Assembly (NCBI GenBank): GCA_963791455.1
Contig: CAWBSM010000002.1
Span: 1,116,001-1,180,000 of the forward strand
Source: Bog-473 sp963791455
Lineage (GTDB): Bacteria; Actinomycetota; Acidimicrobiia; Acidimicrobiales; RAAP-2
Length of the DNA stretch: 64,000 bases
Direction of reading: 5' to 3'
Position numbers and translations under genes: made by a program. Of this stretch, positions 16,528 to 26,300 are shown piece after piece. Below the pieces are notes generated by a model. It saw nothing but the letters and a program-made list of their open reading frames with translations, did not search any database and was not told the DNA's origin. Numbering within the stretch: the stretch's first letter is position 1; each line of letters starts with the position of its first letter.

Positions 16528-18123
16528 TCAGGCGACGTCCGCCACCAGCTGCGCGCGGCGCGCCGGCCGCGCCAGCGGCCGGATGAACAGCGCGCACACG
16601 ACCGCCAAAGCCGCCGTTCCGGCACCGACCCAGAAGGGGACGCTGAAGCTGTGCAACAGCGACGTACTCTCGTGCACGTTGCCGAGGCCCGAGCTGCGCG
16701 CGATCGATTCCTGAATCGTCAAGACGACCTGGATCCCCGCCACCTCCCCCACCTGGGTGGCCAGGAGCTGCGCCGCGCTCATCACGCCGTACTCCGACTC
16801 GGCCAACTCGTTGGCCATGGTCGCCGAGGTGGCCGGCATCGACACCCCCATGCCAAGCCCGGACAGGGCCAGTGCGAGCAGGATCACCGGCAGCCCCGAC
16901 GACGGGGCGAGCGTGGCAAAGAGGACCATGGAGAGGCAGAGTGCGCCCGTACCGAACAGCGTCGCCGTCCGCTCGCCTGTGCGCACGGCCATGTACCCGG
17001 CGATCGGCGCGCTGACGGCGAAGACGAGGGGGCGGGCGACCGAGATGAACCCGACCTGGGAGACGCTGTAGCCGTAGACCTGTTCCATGAGCAAGGGGAA
17101 CAAGAAGAAGCCACCGAAGTAGGCGAAGCTCGAGAAGCTCTTGGCGCCCATGGGGAACATGAAATTGCGTCGGCGCCAATAGGTCTTGGGAACGAGCGGG
17201 TTCGCCCCGGTCGCCTCGCGCCACACGAACACGCCGGCCAGCGCCACCGCCGCGACAGCGGCGGTGATGACGGCGGGCGAGGTCCACCCGACGATGGGGC
17301 CGACACTCAGGACCAACATGGCGGAGGTCACGCCGCCGGCCAGGCTCCAGGTCCCGGTCCAGTCCATGCCTTCCCAGACGTCCCGGCCGCGGCCGCGCCC
17401 CCGCACGCCGTCGCGTCGTCTCGACGGCAGCAGCACCGCCACGACCGCCGAGGCGATGATCAGGAGCACCAATTGGCCCCAGAAGAGCGTGCGCCACCCG
17501 AAGAACTGGATCACGGGCGAGCCGAGAGTGACGCCGAGCACGGGCCCGCCGGCGCCCACCAGCGACCACCACCCGAGCGCCTTGACACGGTCCCCCGGTG
17601 CGAACAGCTCGAGGATGATCGCCATCGACGCCGTGCCGGTTGCCGCACCCTGCACCCCGTCGAGTGCACGGGCGAACAGCAGCATCCCGACGTCGGGCGC
17701 GGTGGCGGTCAGGATCGCGCTCACCATGGCGCCGAGGAGGCCGAACTGGTAAAGCCGGCGGTGGCCGAAGAGGTCGCCCGCCTTGCCGAAGAACGGTGCC
17801 GCGACCCCGAACGCCAGCAGGGGGCCGGTCGAGGCCCACGCCAGCACCGAGAAGCTCGTGTGGAAGTCGTCCTTGACCGTCGGCAGGGCGACGACGAAGA
17901 CGGTGAAGGTGATGTTGAGGGACAGCAGCCCGGCCAAGAGGGCGACTAGGGCCCACCACTGGTAGCGCGGGCTGCGCACGGCCCGCGCCGAGACGCGGCG
18001 GTGCAGCAGGACGAACCAATTCGTCTCGACCGAACCGTCCCCCAGCGTGCCCATGGCGCCGCCGCCGGGGTCGGAGACCGGGTCGAGGAGCGCGTCGGAG
18101 CGCTCGGCCGGGGACACCTCCAT
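16528..18123 (-). CDS. MFS transporter, DHA2 (14-helix) drug exporter type
   Basis: A 531-residue membrane protein with about 14 hydrophobic helices. The motif-A-like loop after helix 2 reads GKAGDLFGHRRLY. Motif C lies near GWWSLVGAGGPVLGVTLG in helix 5, as in EmrB/QacA-type drug:proton antiporters. I chose the ATG at 18123; the longer open frame upstream reads as a Pro/Ser-rich artefact. It follows the small Cys/His protein with 79 bp between. Substrate unknown. Confidence 0.87.
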   Translation of the reverse strand: MEVSPAERSDALLDPVSDPGGGAMGTLGDGSVETNWFVLLHRRVSARAVRSPRYQWWALVALLAGLLSLNITFTVFVVALPTVKDDFHTSFSVLAWASTGPLLAFGVAAPFFGKAGDLFGHRRLYQFGLLGAMVSAILTATAPDVGMLLFARALDGVQGAATGTASMAIILELFAPGDRVKALGWWSLVGAGGPVLGVTLGSPVIQFFGWRTLFWGQLVLLIIASAVVAVLLPSRRRDGVRGRGRGRDVWEGMDWTGTWSLAGGVTSAMLVLSVGPIVGWTSPAVITAAVAAVALAGVFVWREATGANPLVPKTYWRRRNFMFPMGAKSFSSFAYFGGFFLFPLLMEQVYGYSVSQVGFISVARPLVFAVSAPIAGYMAVRTGERTATLFGTGALCLSMVLFATLAPSSGLPVILLALALSGLGMGVSMPATSATMANELAESEYGVMSAAQLLATQVGEVAGIQVVLTIQESIARSSGLGNVHESTSLLHSFSVPFWVGAGTAALAVVCALFIRPLARPARRAQLVADVA

Positions 18124-18202
18124 CTGACCCACCCTATCGGCGCCAATTTCGGCGGCCTGGGGCGGGCGACAACCTTTCAGGTGCCCCGGAAGGGCCGGTC
18201 GC

Positions 18203-18517
18203 TCAGCGCAGTCCGCGCAGTCGGAACCACCAGTTCGGGTCGCGCCCGTGGGCGTGGAAATGGTCGGGGATCTGGCGCATGACCCGGTCGACGGACCACT
18301 CGCCGGCGCCGAAGCGGGCATCGGCCACCCGCGTCAGCTGCGCCAGCATGTGCTCGACGTCGCCATCGGGCGGCGTGGGACCGTGGTGCTTCCACACGAC
18401 CATGGGCACGCCGCACACCTCGCAGTCGGCCACCCAGCACACGGCATCCTCGTGGTGCCACTTCGACAGGCGCGCCGCCTCGCAGAGGTCACACCTCGGG
18501 TCGAACGGGAGCGCCAC
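18203..18517 (-). CDS. small Cys/His-rich hypothetical protein
   Basis: A 104-residue cytoplasmic protein with paired cysteines (CDLCEA near residue 9, CEVCGVP near 32) and histidine clusters (WKHHGP, DHFHAHGRDP). This suggests a zinc-binding, possibly HIT-like, fold. The C-terminal NWWFRLRG is distinctive. I do not recognise a named family. GTG start; it sits 15 bp after the PASTA kinase stop on the same strand. Confidence 0.65.
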   Translation of the reverse strand: MALPFDPRCDLCEAARLSKWHHEDAVCWVADCEVCGVPMVVWKHHGPTPPDGDVEHMLAQLTRVADARFGAGEWSVDRVMRQIPDHFHAHGRDPNWWFRLRGLR

Positions 18518-18532
18518 GGAGTGGAGCGTCCG

Positions 18533-20530
18533 CTAGTGCGTGAACAGCTGGACCGAAGAACCGGTCGGCACCGTCGAGCCGATGGAGGGCTGCGTCCCGA
18601 CGACGCTGTTGTTCGGATTTCCCGATACGCCGGACACGCTCAGACCGGCGCTCTGCATGGCCGACGTGGCCTGGGACACCGTGTCTTGCAGGACGTTCGG
18701 CACGGTCGTGGTGGGCGGCCCGGTCGACACGTTGACCGTGACCGCCGAGCCGTAGGGCGCCGACGCACCGCTGGCCGGGCTGGTCGAGACCACCTGCCCG
18801 GAGGGGACCGTCGTGCTCGACTCGGGGTTCTGGGTGGCCGTCAGGCCCACCGCCTGCAAGGCGGCCTGGGCCTGCTGGAAGGTGTAGCTGGTCGGGATGC
18901 TGGGCACCGTCGCCGGTGAGTGACCCAGCGAGGGGACGAGCGTGATCGTGGCGCCGTAGGGCGCCTTCGTCGGGTTCTGGGTGGAACCGATGGACCACAG
19001 GTCCAGCACGCCGGCCTGGATGTTGTCGTTGTAGGCGCCCGGCGCGCACACCGACTGGAAGTGCGCCGACTGCAACGCCGCCGCCGCCTGGGCGCACGTC
19101 ATGCCGGTCAGGGACGGCACGGTGACGTCGGGCTTGCCGGCGGAGACCACGACGGTGACCGTCGAGCCCTCTTTTTGGGTCACGCCGGGCTTGGGACTCT
19201 GGGACACGACGGAACCGGCACCCACGGTGATCGACTTCACCGGCGGTCCCAACCTCAGGTCCATGTGCACCTTGGCCACGTCCGATCGGGCCTGGGCGAG
19301 GGGCAGGTTGACCAGCGCCGGCGTGGGGTGTGAGGGCGTGAAGACGCTGGTCTCGAAGGCCGCCACCAGCCCGGCGGCCACGATCAGCGCCAGGGCGGCG
19401 ATCAGCGCCACGATCCACCAGGTGCGCCGCCGAACCCACCATGAGCGGGGGTCGGAGGGCCGCCGGGCCCGGCCCGGCCCCGCCCCGTTGGGCTCGGCGT
19501 CGAAGATCTCCCCCGGCCCGGCCCTGGTGCCGACCGGCGCGGCAGCCGTCGCCGCCGTGACCGCCGTCGCCGACGTGATCGCGGTCGAGGACGTCGTCGC
19601 CACCACCCCCGAGTCCGACAGCTCCGACGCCCCCGGGGGCCGAAAGCCGCGAATGTTCGAGGTGGCGTCCAGGTGCGGGATGACCAGCGGCAAGGGGGCT
19701 GGCGTCGGCAGTGCGGTCGCCAGGGCACCGAGCCGGGCGGCCAGCCCCGCCGCGTCGAGCCGGGCCGCCACGTCGGGCGCCGCCGCCCGGGCCAGCACGT
19801 CGTCCAGGGGCCCCAGCGCCTCGTGATGCGGCAGCGGCTGCCCGATCCGGGCCGCCAACGTTCCCATCGTCGTGTCGGTCACGAACGGGACGGTCCCCGT
19901 GACCGCCTCGTACAGCACCAGAGCCAGTGAGTAGACGTCGGCCCGGCCGTCGACGGGCTTGCCCTCGGCCGCCTCGGGCGAGATGTAGCGCGCCGTGCCC
20001 ACCATCGCCCCCGCCGGCTCGGTCCACGCCGCCTCGGCCAGTGCACGGGCCACGCCGAAGTCCGCCACCCGCACCCGGCCCTCCTCGTCGAAGAGCAGAT
20101 TGGCCGGCTTGATGTCACGGTGCACCAACCCACGGACGTGTGCGTAGGCCAGCCCCTGCGCCACCTCGGTCCCGAGCTGCGCCGCCTGCGCGTACGACAG
20201 CCGCACGTCCCGGTCCAGCAGATCGCGCAGCGAGCCCCCGCCGAGATACTCCAACACCAGGTACGGCCCGTCCGAGTCGTCGCCCCAGTCGAAGACGCGC
20301 AGGACATGGGGGTGGTTGAGCGAGGCGACCGAGCGCGCCTCGGCCCGGAAGCGCTTCAAGAAGGCCTCATCGGTGGCCAGCCCGGGCTGCAACACCTTGA
20401 CCGCGACGTGGCGCTGCAGCGACACGTCCTCGGCCAGGAAGACGTGAGCCGAAGCGCCGGTGCCCAGTGCGGAGAGCAGCCGGTACCGCTTCCCAAGGAC
20501 CCGGCCGATGGAATCTGTGATCAGCGGCAT
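18533..20530 (-). CDS. PASTA-domain serine/threonine protein kinase (PknB-like)
   Basis: Membrane Ser/Thr kinase of 665 residues. The kinase domain occupies about 15-275: Gly loop GTGASAHVFLAED, Lys45, catalytic HRD at 137-139, DFG at 157-159 and GTARYISPE. A Ser/Thr/Ala/Pro-rich juxtamembrane segment follows, then one transmembrane helix (about 371-391) and four extracellular PASTA repeats. PASTA kinases sense muropeptides or lipid II and control cell-wall growth. I start at the ATG at 20530; the frame is open upstream only because it runs antisense-like through ligA. It lies 49 bp after ligA. Confidence 0.94.
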   Translation of the reverse strand: MPLITDSIGRVLGKRYRLLSALGTGASAHVFLAEDVSLQRHVAVKVLQPGLATDEAFLKRFRAEARSVASLNHPHVLRVFDWGDDSDGPYLVLEYLGGGSLRDLLDRDVRLSYAQAAQLGTEVAQGLAYAHVRGLVHRDIKPANLLFDEEGRVRVADFGVARALAEAAWTEPAGAMVGTARYISPEAAEGKPVDGRADVYSLALVLYEAVTGTVPFVTDTTMGTLAARIGQPLPHHEALGPLDDVLARAAAPDVAARLDAAGLAARLGALATALPTPAPLPLVIPHLDATSNIRGFRPPGASELSDSGVVATTSSTAITSATAVTAATAAAPVGTRAGPGEIFDAEPNGAGPGRARRPSDPRSWWVRRRTWWIVALIAALALIVAAGLVAAFETSVFTPSHPTPALVNLPLAQARSDVAKVHMDLRLGPPVKSITVGAGSVVSQSPKPGVTQKEGSTVTVVVSAGKPDVTVPSLTGMTCAQAAAALQSAHFQSVCAPGAYNDNIQAGVLDLWSIGSTQNPTKAPYGATITLVPSLGHSPATVPSIPTSYTFQQAQAALQAVGLTATQNPESSTTVPSGQVVSTSPASGASAPYGSAVTVNVSTGPPTTTVPNVLQDTVSQATSAMQSAGLSVSGVSGNPNNSVVGTQPSIGSTVPTGSSVQLFTH

Positions 20531-20579
20531 CGGAGGCGCACTCAGGCTACCGATTGCGGACCCGCATCCGGTGGACACC

Positions 20580-22695
20580 TCATCCCGGCAGCTCTCCCGT
20601 CTCGAGCAACGCCTCGAAAGAGGCCGCGGCGACACTCGGCACCCCGATCTCCTCCGCCTTCTTGAGCTTGCTGGCGCCGGGGGCGTCACCCACCACCAGG
20701 GCGAATGTCTTTTTCGACACGCTCCCCGGCGACGTGCCGCCACGCGCCATGATCGCCTCCTCCGCCCCCTCGCGGGTGTAGCCGGGCACCGCCCCGGTGA
20801 CCACCACGGCCTTGCCGGCCAACGTCTGCTCCTGGGAGGCCGCCGCCTTGGTTCCGCCCCTCGTCGATCCGGCGGCACCCGGCTCCACCGTGTTGACCCC
20901 GGCCTCGCGCAGCCGCGCGACGACGGCGACGTTGGTGTCGGCGGAGAGAAACTCGGCCAGGCTCGCCGCGATGATCGCGCCCACGCCGTCCACGGCGGCC
21001 AACTCCTCCACGGTCGCGGCCTGCATGGCCTCGAGCGATCCAAAGGCGCGCGCCAGGGCGCGGGCGACCGTGGGGCCGACGTGCCGGATGCCGAGGGCGA
21101 CGAGCAGCCGGCTCAAGGGCTGACGTCGCGACGCGTCGACGGCGGCCACCAGATTGCGCGCGGACACCGCGCCGAAGCGTTCCAGCGTGACCAGCTGCTG
21201 GGCGGTGAGGTCGTAGAGGTCGGCCGCGTCATTGATGAACGCCGCGCCGACGAGTTGGAGCACGCGCTCTTCGCCCAGTCCCTCGATGTCCATGGCCGAA
21301 CGCGAGGCGTAGTGCGAGATGCGTTGCACCCGCTGCGCGGGGCAGTCGATGTTGGTGCAGTACGTGTCGCTCTCTCCCGGCAGGCGCACCAATGGCTCGC
21401 CGCACGAAGGGCACGACGACGGGAACCTCCACTTCGGCTTGCGCCGTGCCGGCACTCCCGGTCCCTCACGCACGGGCCCCACGACCTCGGGGATGACGTC
21501 GCCGGCCTTGCGCACGGTGACGAGGTCGCCCGGCCGGACGTCCTTCGCCGCCACCTGGTCCTCGTTGTGCAGCGTCGCGACGCCCACCGTGGAACCACCG
21601 ACGAAGACCGGCTCGAGGCGTGCGAACGGCGTCGCCCGGCCCGTGCGCCCGATGGAGACCATGATGTCGAGGAGTCTGGTCGTGCGCTCCTCCGGCGGGA
21701 ACTTGAAGGCGATGGCCCAGCGGGGCGCCCGCGAGGTGGTACCCAGCACCTGGTGCAGGGCCAGCTCGTCCACTTTGATCACCACGCCGTCGATCTCGTA
21801 GGCCAGGTCGTGTCGCAGGGCGGCGAGCTCGCGGCAGCGAGCCACGACGGCGGACATCCCCTCGAGCCGGCGGGCATCGGGACTGACCGGGAAGGCCGCC
21901 TTGGCCAGCTGCGCCAGCGTGTCGGTCTGGGTCGCCGCCGGCCACGTGCTGCGCGCCGGGGTGCCTTCCACGACGCCGACAGCGTAGGCCCAGAAGTGCA
22001 ACGGCCGCGTCGCCGTGATGCCCGGGTCCTTTTGGCGCAGGGCGCCGGCGGCCGAGTTGCGCGGGTTGACGAACAGCCGCTCGCCGGCGTCCGCCTGTCG
22101 CTTGTTCATCGCGTCGAACTCGGCCACCGGCATGTAGATCTCGCCGCGCACCTCGAGCACCCCGGGGTAGGGCCGGCCCGCCTTGGCCAGTTCCTTGGGC
22201 ACGTCCTTCACCGTGGCCACGTTCGCCGTCACGTCCTCGCCGGTGACGCCGTCACCGCGGGTCGCGGCCTGGACGAACCTTCCGTGCTCGTAGATCAACG
22301 ACATGGCCACGCCGTCGACCTTGGGCTCGCAGGAGAACGCGAGCGTCTCGAGGTCGAGCTCGGGGTCCAGTCGTCGCAGCCGGTCGGCCCACGCCCCCAG
22401 CTCGGGCTCGTCGAACGCGTTGTCGAGGCTCATCATCGGCGCGCGGTGGCGGACCTCGGCGAAGAGACCCGACGGGGCGGCACCCACCGTCTGGGTCGGC
22501 GAGTCGGGCGTGGCCGAGCGCGGGATGTTCCGCCTCGAGGTTCCGCAGCTCCACGACGAGGAGGTCGTACTCGGCGTCGGGTATCTCGGGCGCGTCCAGC
22601 ACGTGGTACAGCTCGTTGTTGCGGACGATCAGCGCGCGCAGCTCCGCGGCGCGCGCCGCCGCCTCGGGCGGGACCGTGTCGGGGGTCGCGGCCAC
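20580..22695 (-). CDS. ligA: NAD-dependent DNA ligase, interrupted by a one-base frameshift
   Basis: Replicative DNA ligase, about 704 residues when joined. Domain Ia (YHVLDAPEIPDAEYD) is read from the GTG at 22695. Near 22512-22516 the frame must change by one base to continue as ATPDSPTQTVGAAPSG and the rest of the enzyme: adenylation Lys in CEPKVDG, OB fold, Cys4 zinc finger (CPSC and CTNIDC), helix-hairpin-helix and BRCT (TGAVPGYTREGAE). One extra G in CTCGGCC would explain it. The downstream part alone would lack the NAD-binding domain Ia. LigA is normally essential, so an error in the sequence is more likely than a dead gene. It follows mnmA by 2 bp. Confidence 0.9.
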
Positions 22696-22697
22696 GG

Positions 22698-23762
22698 TCA
22701 GGCGGCGATGCCCGCGCCGACGACCGCGTCGGGGTCGAGCGCGTCGTAGAGCGCCACGGTCTGGCCCGGGGCCACCGGCCGCTGCGGGGCGTCGAAGCGA
22801 ACGCGCAGTCCCGCGTCGTCGGTTTCCACCGAACAGGGCACGGGGCGACCGTGCGCGCTGACCTGCGCCACGGCCCGCGACCCGGGATCGAGAGGCCCGT
22901 CGACCCATCGCAGCGACGCCGCGGGCAGCAGGACCGAGGGGCGCAGCACCTCCCTTGCGCTCCCGACGGTGACCCGGCGCGCGGCCACGTCGACGTGGGT
23001 CACGTAACGACGCTTGCCGTCACTGCCGTGACCCATGCCGCGCCGTTGCCCGACCGTGACGAGCTCGACCGCGTCGACGGCGCCGGCCGGCCGGCCCTCG
23101 CCGTCCACCACGTCGCCCGGGTGCAGCTCGATCCGGCGCGACAGGAAGCCCCGCCTCCCCTCGGCGCTCCCGATGAAACACACGTCCTGGCTGTCGGGCT
23201 TGGCGGCGGTGCGCAGGCCCCGGCGCCGCGCGTAGGCCCGCACCTCGTCCTTGGTCATGTCCCCGACGGGGAAGAGCACGCGGGCGAGGGCGTCCTTTCC
23301 CAAGATGGAAAGCACGTAGGACTGGTCCTTGGCCTCGTCGGTGCCCCGACGGAGACGCATCTTCATCCCGCGCTCAATGTCGCCCGTGACCCGGGCGTGG
23401 TGCCCCGTTGCGAGGCGGTCGAAGCCCAGCCGTTCGGACCGGTGGAGCAGACGGTCGAACTTCATGGAACGGTTGCACTCGATGCAGGGATTCGGCGTCC
23501 TGCCGCGGGCGTGGTCGCCGACGTAGGGCGTCACGACGTGGCGGTCGAACTCCTCGGTCAGGTTGAACACGTGGTGGTCGACGCCGAGTTGCTGCGCCAC
23601 TCGGCGGGCATCGTCCACGTCGGCCACCGAACAACAGCCCGAGTCGGAGGGGCCGCCCCAGAGCTTGAGCGTGGCTCCGACCACGTCATGACCCTGCTCC
23701 ACCAGGAGCGCTGCCGCCACCGACGAGTCGACGCCTCCCGACATGGCCACCAGCACCCGCAT
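22698..23762 (-). CDS. mnmA: tRNA 2-thiouridine synthase
   Basis: tRNA-specific 2-thiouridylase (354 residues) that thiolates U34 of Lys/Glu/Gln tRNAs using sulfur from a cysteine desulfurase. The PP-loop SGGVDSS is at residues 8-14. The nucleophile Cys96 is in IECN and the persulfide Cys195 in DSQDVCFIG. GQRRGMGHG and the C-terminal beta-barrel are typical. ATG start at 23762, ten bases after the cysteine desulfurase stop; the pair supplies and uses the sulfur. The upstream frame extension overlaps the desulfurase and is rejected. Confidence 0.96.
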   Translation of the reverse strand: MRVLVAMSGGVDSSVAAALLVEQGHDVVGATLKLWGGPSDSGCCSVADVDDARRVAQQLGVDHHVFNLTEEFDRHVVTPYVGDHARGRTPNPCIECNRSMKFDRLLHRSERLGFDRLATGHHARVTGDIERGMKMRLRRGTDEAKDQSYVLSILGKDALARVLFPVGDMTKDEVRAYARRRGLRTAAKPDSQDVCFIGSAEGRRGFLSRRIELHPGDVVDGEGRPAGAVDAVELVTVGQRRGMGHGSDGKRRYVTHVDVAARRVTVGSAREVLRPSVLLPAASLRWVDGPLDPGSRAVAQVSAHGRPVPCSVETDDAGLRVRFDAPQRPVAPGQTVALYDALDPDAVVGAGIAA

Positions 23763-23772
23763 GGGTCCAGTA

Positions 23773-24948
23773 TCACGCGCGCCGACGCAGCGCCTCGACC
23801 ACACCCGCGACGATGCGGAGGGCGCGGTCGACGTCCGCATCGGCGGTGCCGTGTCCCAGCGTGAAGCGGAGCGCACCGGCGGCCAGCTCGGGCGCAACCC
23901 CCATCGCGGCCAGCACGTGGCTGGGCTCGAGGGCTCCGCTCGCACAGGACGAACCGCCCGAGACGCACACCCCCGCCTGACCGAGCGCCACCAGCAGCTC
24001 CTCGCGCTCGACCCCGGGCACGCACAGGTGCAGGTGACCGGGCAGGACGGCGGTGCCGGCGGGCACCGTTCGGTGCGCCCCGAGCACCGACGCCACCAAC
24101 CCGTCGGCCAGCCGGTCCCGGAGCGCGGCAACCCGGGCGCCCGCCTCCGCCCGCTCGGCCGCCACCAGGCGCAGCGCGGTGGCGAGCCCGACGGCGCCGG
24201 CGACGTCCTGGGTCCCGCTGCGCCGCTCGCGCTCCTGCCCGCCACCGTGCTGGCGCGCCGCGAGGGCCACGCGTGGCCGCACCGCGAGCGCACCCACACC
24301 GACCGGGCCGCCGACCTTGTGCGCGCTCAGCGACACCAGATCCGCTCCCGCGGTCTGCTCGGCAAGGTCGAGGTAGGGGGCCGCCTGGACGGCGTCGGTG
24401 AAGACGTACGCCTGCGGGGCGCCGCGTCGGACCGCGTCGACGACGTCGCCCAGCGGCTGGAGCACGCCGGTCTCGTTGTTGGCCGTCATGACGGCCACGA
24501 GCGTGCTGCGCGACGACAGCGCCTTCGCCAGTGCGTCGAGGTCGAGCACGCCGGCCCCGTCCACGGGCAACAGACGCGTCTCGACGCCGGCGCGCTCCGC
24601 GGCCCGGGCCGACTCGAGCACCGCCGGGTGCTCCACGGCCGAGCACAGCAGCACCGCCTCGCCGCGCGCGCACCGGGCGAGGTCGACGGTCCCCAGCACG
24701 GCCAGGTTGGCCGCCTCGGTTCCGCCGGAGGTGAAGACGATGTCACCGGGTTGGTGCCCGAGGAAGGCGGCCACCTCGTCGCGGGCCTCTTCGAGCAGTC
24801 GCCGCGCCCGCTGGGCCGGTGGATGGCTGCCGGTCGGGTTCCCGAGCGGCGCCGCGCGCACCTCGGCCATGGCGGCGGCGACCTCGGGCCGCAGCGGCGT
24901 GGTGGCGCCGTGGTCGAGGTAGGTCGTCGACGACGTCAGGCGATCCAC
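23773..24948 (-). CDS. iscS: cysteine desulfurase (IscS/NifS-like)
   Basis: PLP enzyme of 391 residues releasing sulfur from cysteine as a protein persulfide. Signatures: YLDHGATTP at the N-terminus, SGGTEAANLA, His107 (VEHPAV), PLP Lys211 in SLSAHKVGGP, GGGQERERRSGTQ and the active-site Cys335 in GGSSCASG. It starts at GTG 24948, overlapping the 3' end of the aldehyde dehydrogenase by 13 bp; no ATG fits the conserved N-terminus. It directly precedes mnmA, implying a tRNA-thiolation role and possibly Fe-S assembly. Confidence 0.93.
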   Translation of the reverse strand: MDRLTSSTTYLDHGATTPLRPEVAAAMAEVRAAPLGNPTGSHPPAQRARRLLEEARDEVAAFLGHQPGDIVFTSGGTEAANLAVLGTVDLARCARGEAVLLCSAVEHPAVLESARAAERAGVETRLLPVDGAGVLDLDALAKALSSRSTLVAVMTANNETGVLQPLGDVVDAVRRGAPQAYVFTDAVQAAPYLDLAEQTAGADLVSLSAHKVGGPVGVGALAVRPRVALAARQHGGGQERERRSGTQDVAGAVGLATALRLVAAERAEAGARVAALRDRLADGLVASVLGAHRTVPAGTAVLPGHLHLCVPGVEREELLVALGQAGVCVSGGSSCASGALEPSHVLAAMGVAPELAAGALRFTLGHGTADADVDRALRIVAGVVEALRRRA

Positions 24949-26300
24949 ACCGTCTTGGGGTTGGTGAATTCCTTGAGGCCCAGCTCGGAGAGCTCGCGGC
25001 CGAAACCCGACCGCTTGATGCCCCCGAATGGCAACTCGGGCGTGGAGGCAACCATCGCGTTCACGAACACGGCCCCCGCCTCGATCTCCTCGACACAGCG
25101 CTCGATCTCGTCGTCGTCGTCGCTCCACACGCTCGAGCCGAGGCCGAAGGCCGTCGCGTTGGCGGCCTCGATGGCCGCATCGAGGTCGGGCACCGCCAGC
25201 ACCATGGCCACCGGGCCGAAGATCTCCTCCCGGGCGAACGGCATGTCCACGGTCACTCCCGAGAGAACCGTCGGCGGGAACCACCAGCCGTCGCCGGCGG
25301 GAACCTCGGCCCCGGCGTGCACGGTGGCGCCTTGGCGGCGTGCCGCTTCCACCTGTCCAACCAACTCGTCGCGCTGGGCCTCGGTGACGATCGGACCGAT
25401 GTCGGTGCCGGGGTCGAACGGGTCGCCAACGACCAGCGCGTCCATCGCCTCGGTGAACCGGGACAGGAATTCCTCTGCCACGTCCCCGACCACGATGAAG
25501 CGCTTGGCCGCGATGCACGATTGCCCGTTGTTCTGCACTCGTGCGGTCACGGCGGTGCGCACGCAGGCATCGAGGTCGGCCGACGGGGTGACGATGAACG
25601 GGTCCGAGCCGCCGAGCTCGAGCACGCTCTTCTTGATGGCGCGCCCCGCGGCCGACGCCACGGACATGCCGGCCCGCTCGCTACCGGTCAACGTGACCGC
25701 CGCGATGCGTGGGTCCTCGATCAGATCGGCGATGTCCTTGGACTCTACGAAGAGGTTCGTGAACACCCCGTCGGGTAGGCCTGCCCGGCGGAACAGGTCC
25801 TCGATGGCCAGCGCCGTCTGCGGCACGTTCGACGCGTGCTTCAGCAGGCCGACGTTGCCGACCATCAGCGCGGGTGCGGCGAAGCGGATCACCTGCCACA
25901 GGGGGAAGTTCCACGGCATGACGGCCAGCACGGGGCCGAGCGGCTGGTAGTGCACGTACGACCGGGTGGCGGCGGTCTTGATCGGCTCGTCGGCCAGGAG
26001 CTCCTCGCCGTGCTCGGCGAACCAGCGCAGGCCGAGCGCACACTTCGAGACCTCCGCCTTGGCGGCCGCAAACGTCTTGCCCATCTCGGTGGTGAGGATG
26101 CGGGCGACGTCGGGAACCTCTCCCTCGAGCAGCTCGGCGGCGGTGATCAGGTGGAGGGCCCGCTCGCCGTAGGTCGTCGTCTTGTAGTTGGCGAACGCGG
26201 CCACGGCACGACCGAGGAGGGCGTCGACCTGTTCGGGGGTGTGGGCCGGGAATTCCTCTTCGACCTTTCCGGTGGCGGGATTGGTGGTGGCGAAGGGCAT
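24936..26300 (-). CDS. succinate-semialdehyde dehydrogenase (GabD-type aldehyde dehydrogenase)
   Basis: NAD(P)-dependent aldehyde dehydrogenase of 454 residues. Catalytic residues: Asn131 (PWNFP), Glu228 (LELGGSDP) and Cys262 (NNGQSCIAAKR). The short N-terminus and GGIKRSGFGRELSELGLKEF resemble actinobacterial GabD1, which oxidises succinate semialdehyde at the end of GABA breakdown. The ATG at 26300 overlaps the stop of the acyl-CoA ligase. PuuA- and PuuD-like genes nearby support a GABA/putrescine role, but substrate is inferred. Confidence 0.87.
   Translation of the reverse strand: MPFATTNPATGKVEEEFPAHTPEQVDALLGRAVAAFANYKTTTYGERALHLITAAELLEGEVPDVARILTTEMGKTFAAAKAEVSKCALGLRWFAEHGEELLADEPIKTAATRSYVHYQPLGPVLAVMPWNFPLWQVIRFAAPALMVGNVGLLKHASNVPQTALAIEDLFRRAGLPDGVFTNLFVESKDIADLIEDPRIAAVTLTGSERAGMSVASAAGRAIKKSVLELGGSDPFIVTPSADLDACVRTAVTARVQNNGQSCIAAKRFIVVGDVAEEFLSRFTEAMDALVVGDPFDPGTDIGPIVTEAQRDELVGQVEAARRQGATVHAGAEVPAGDGWWFPPTVLSGVTVDMPFAREEIFGPVAMVLAVPDLDAAIEAANATAFGLGSSVWSDDDDEIERCVEEIEAGAVFVNAMVASTPELPFGGIKRSGFGRELSELGLKEFTNPKTVWIA

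Noticed and set aside
20531..21043. In-frame N-terminal extension of the PASTA kinase
   Set aside because: It is Arg/Pro/Ser-rich and lies entirely inside ligA; the kinase domain begins right after the ATG at 20530.
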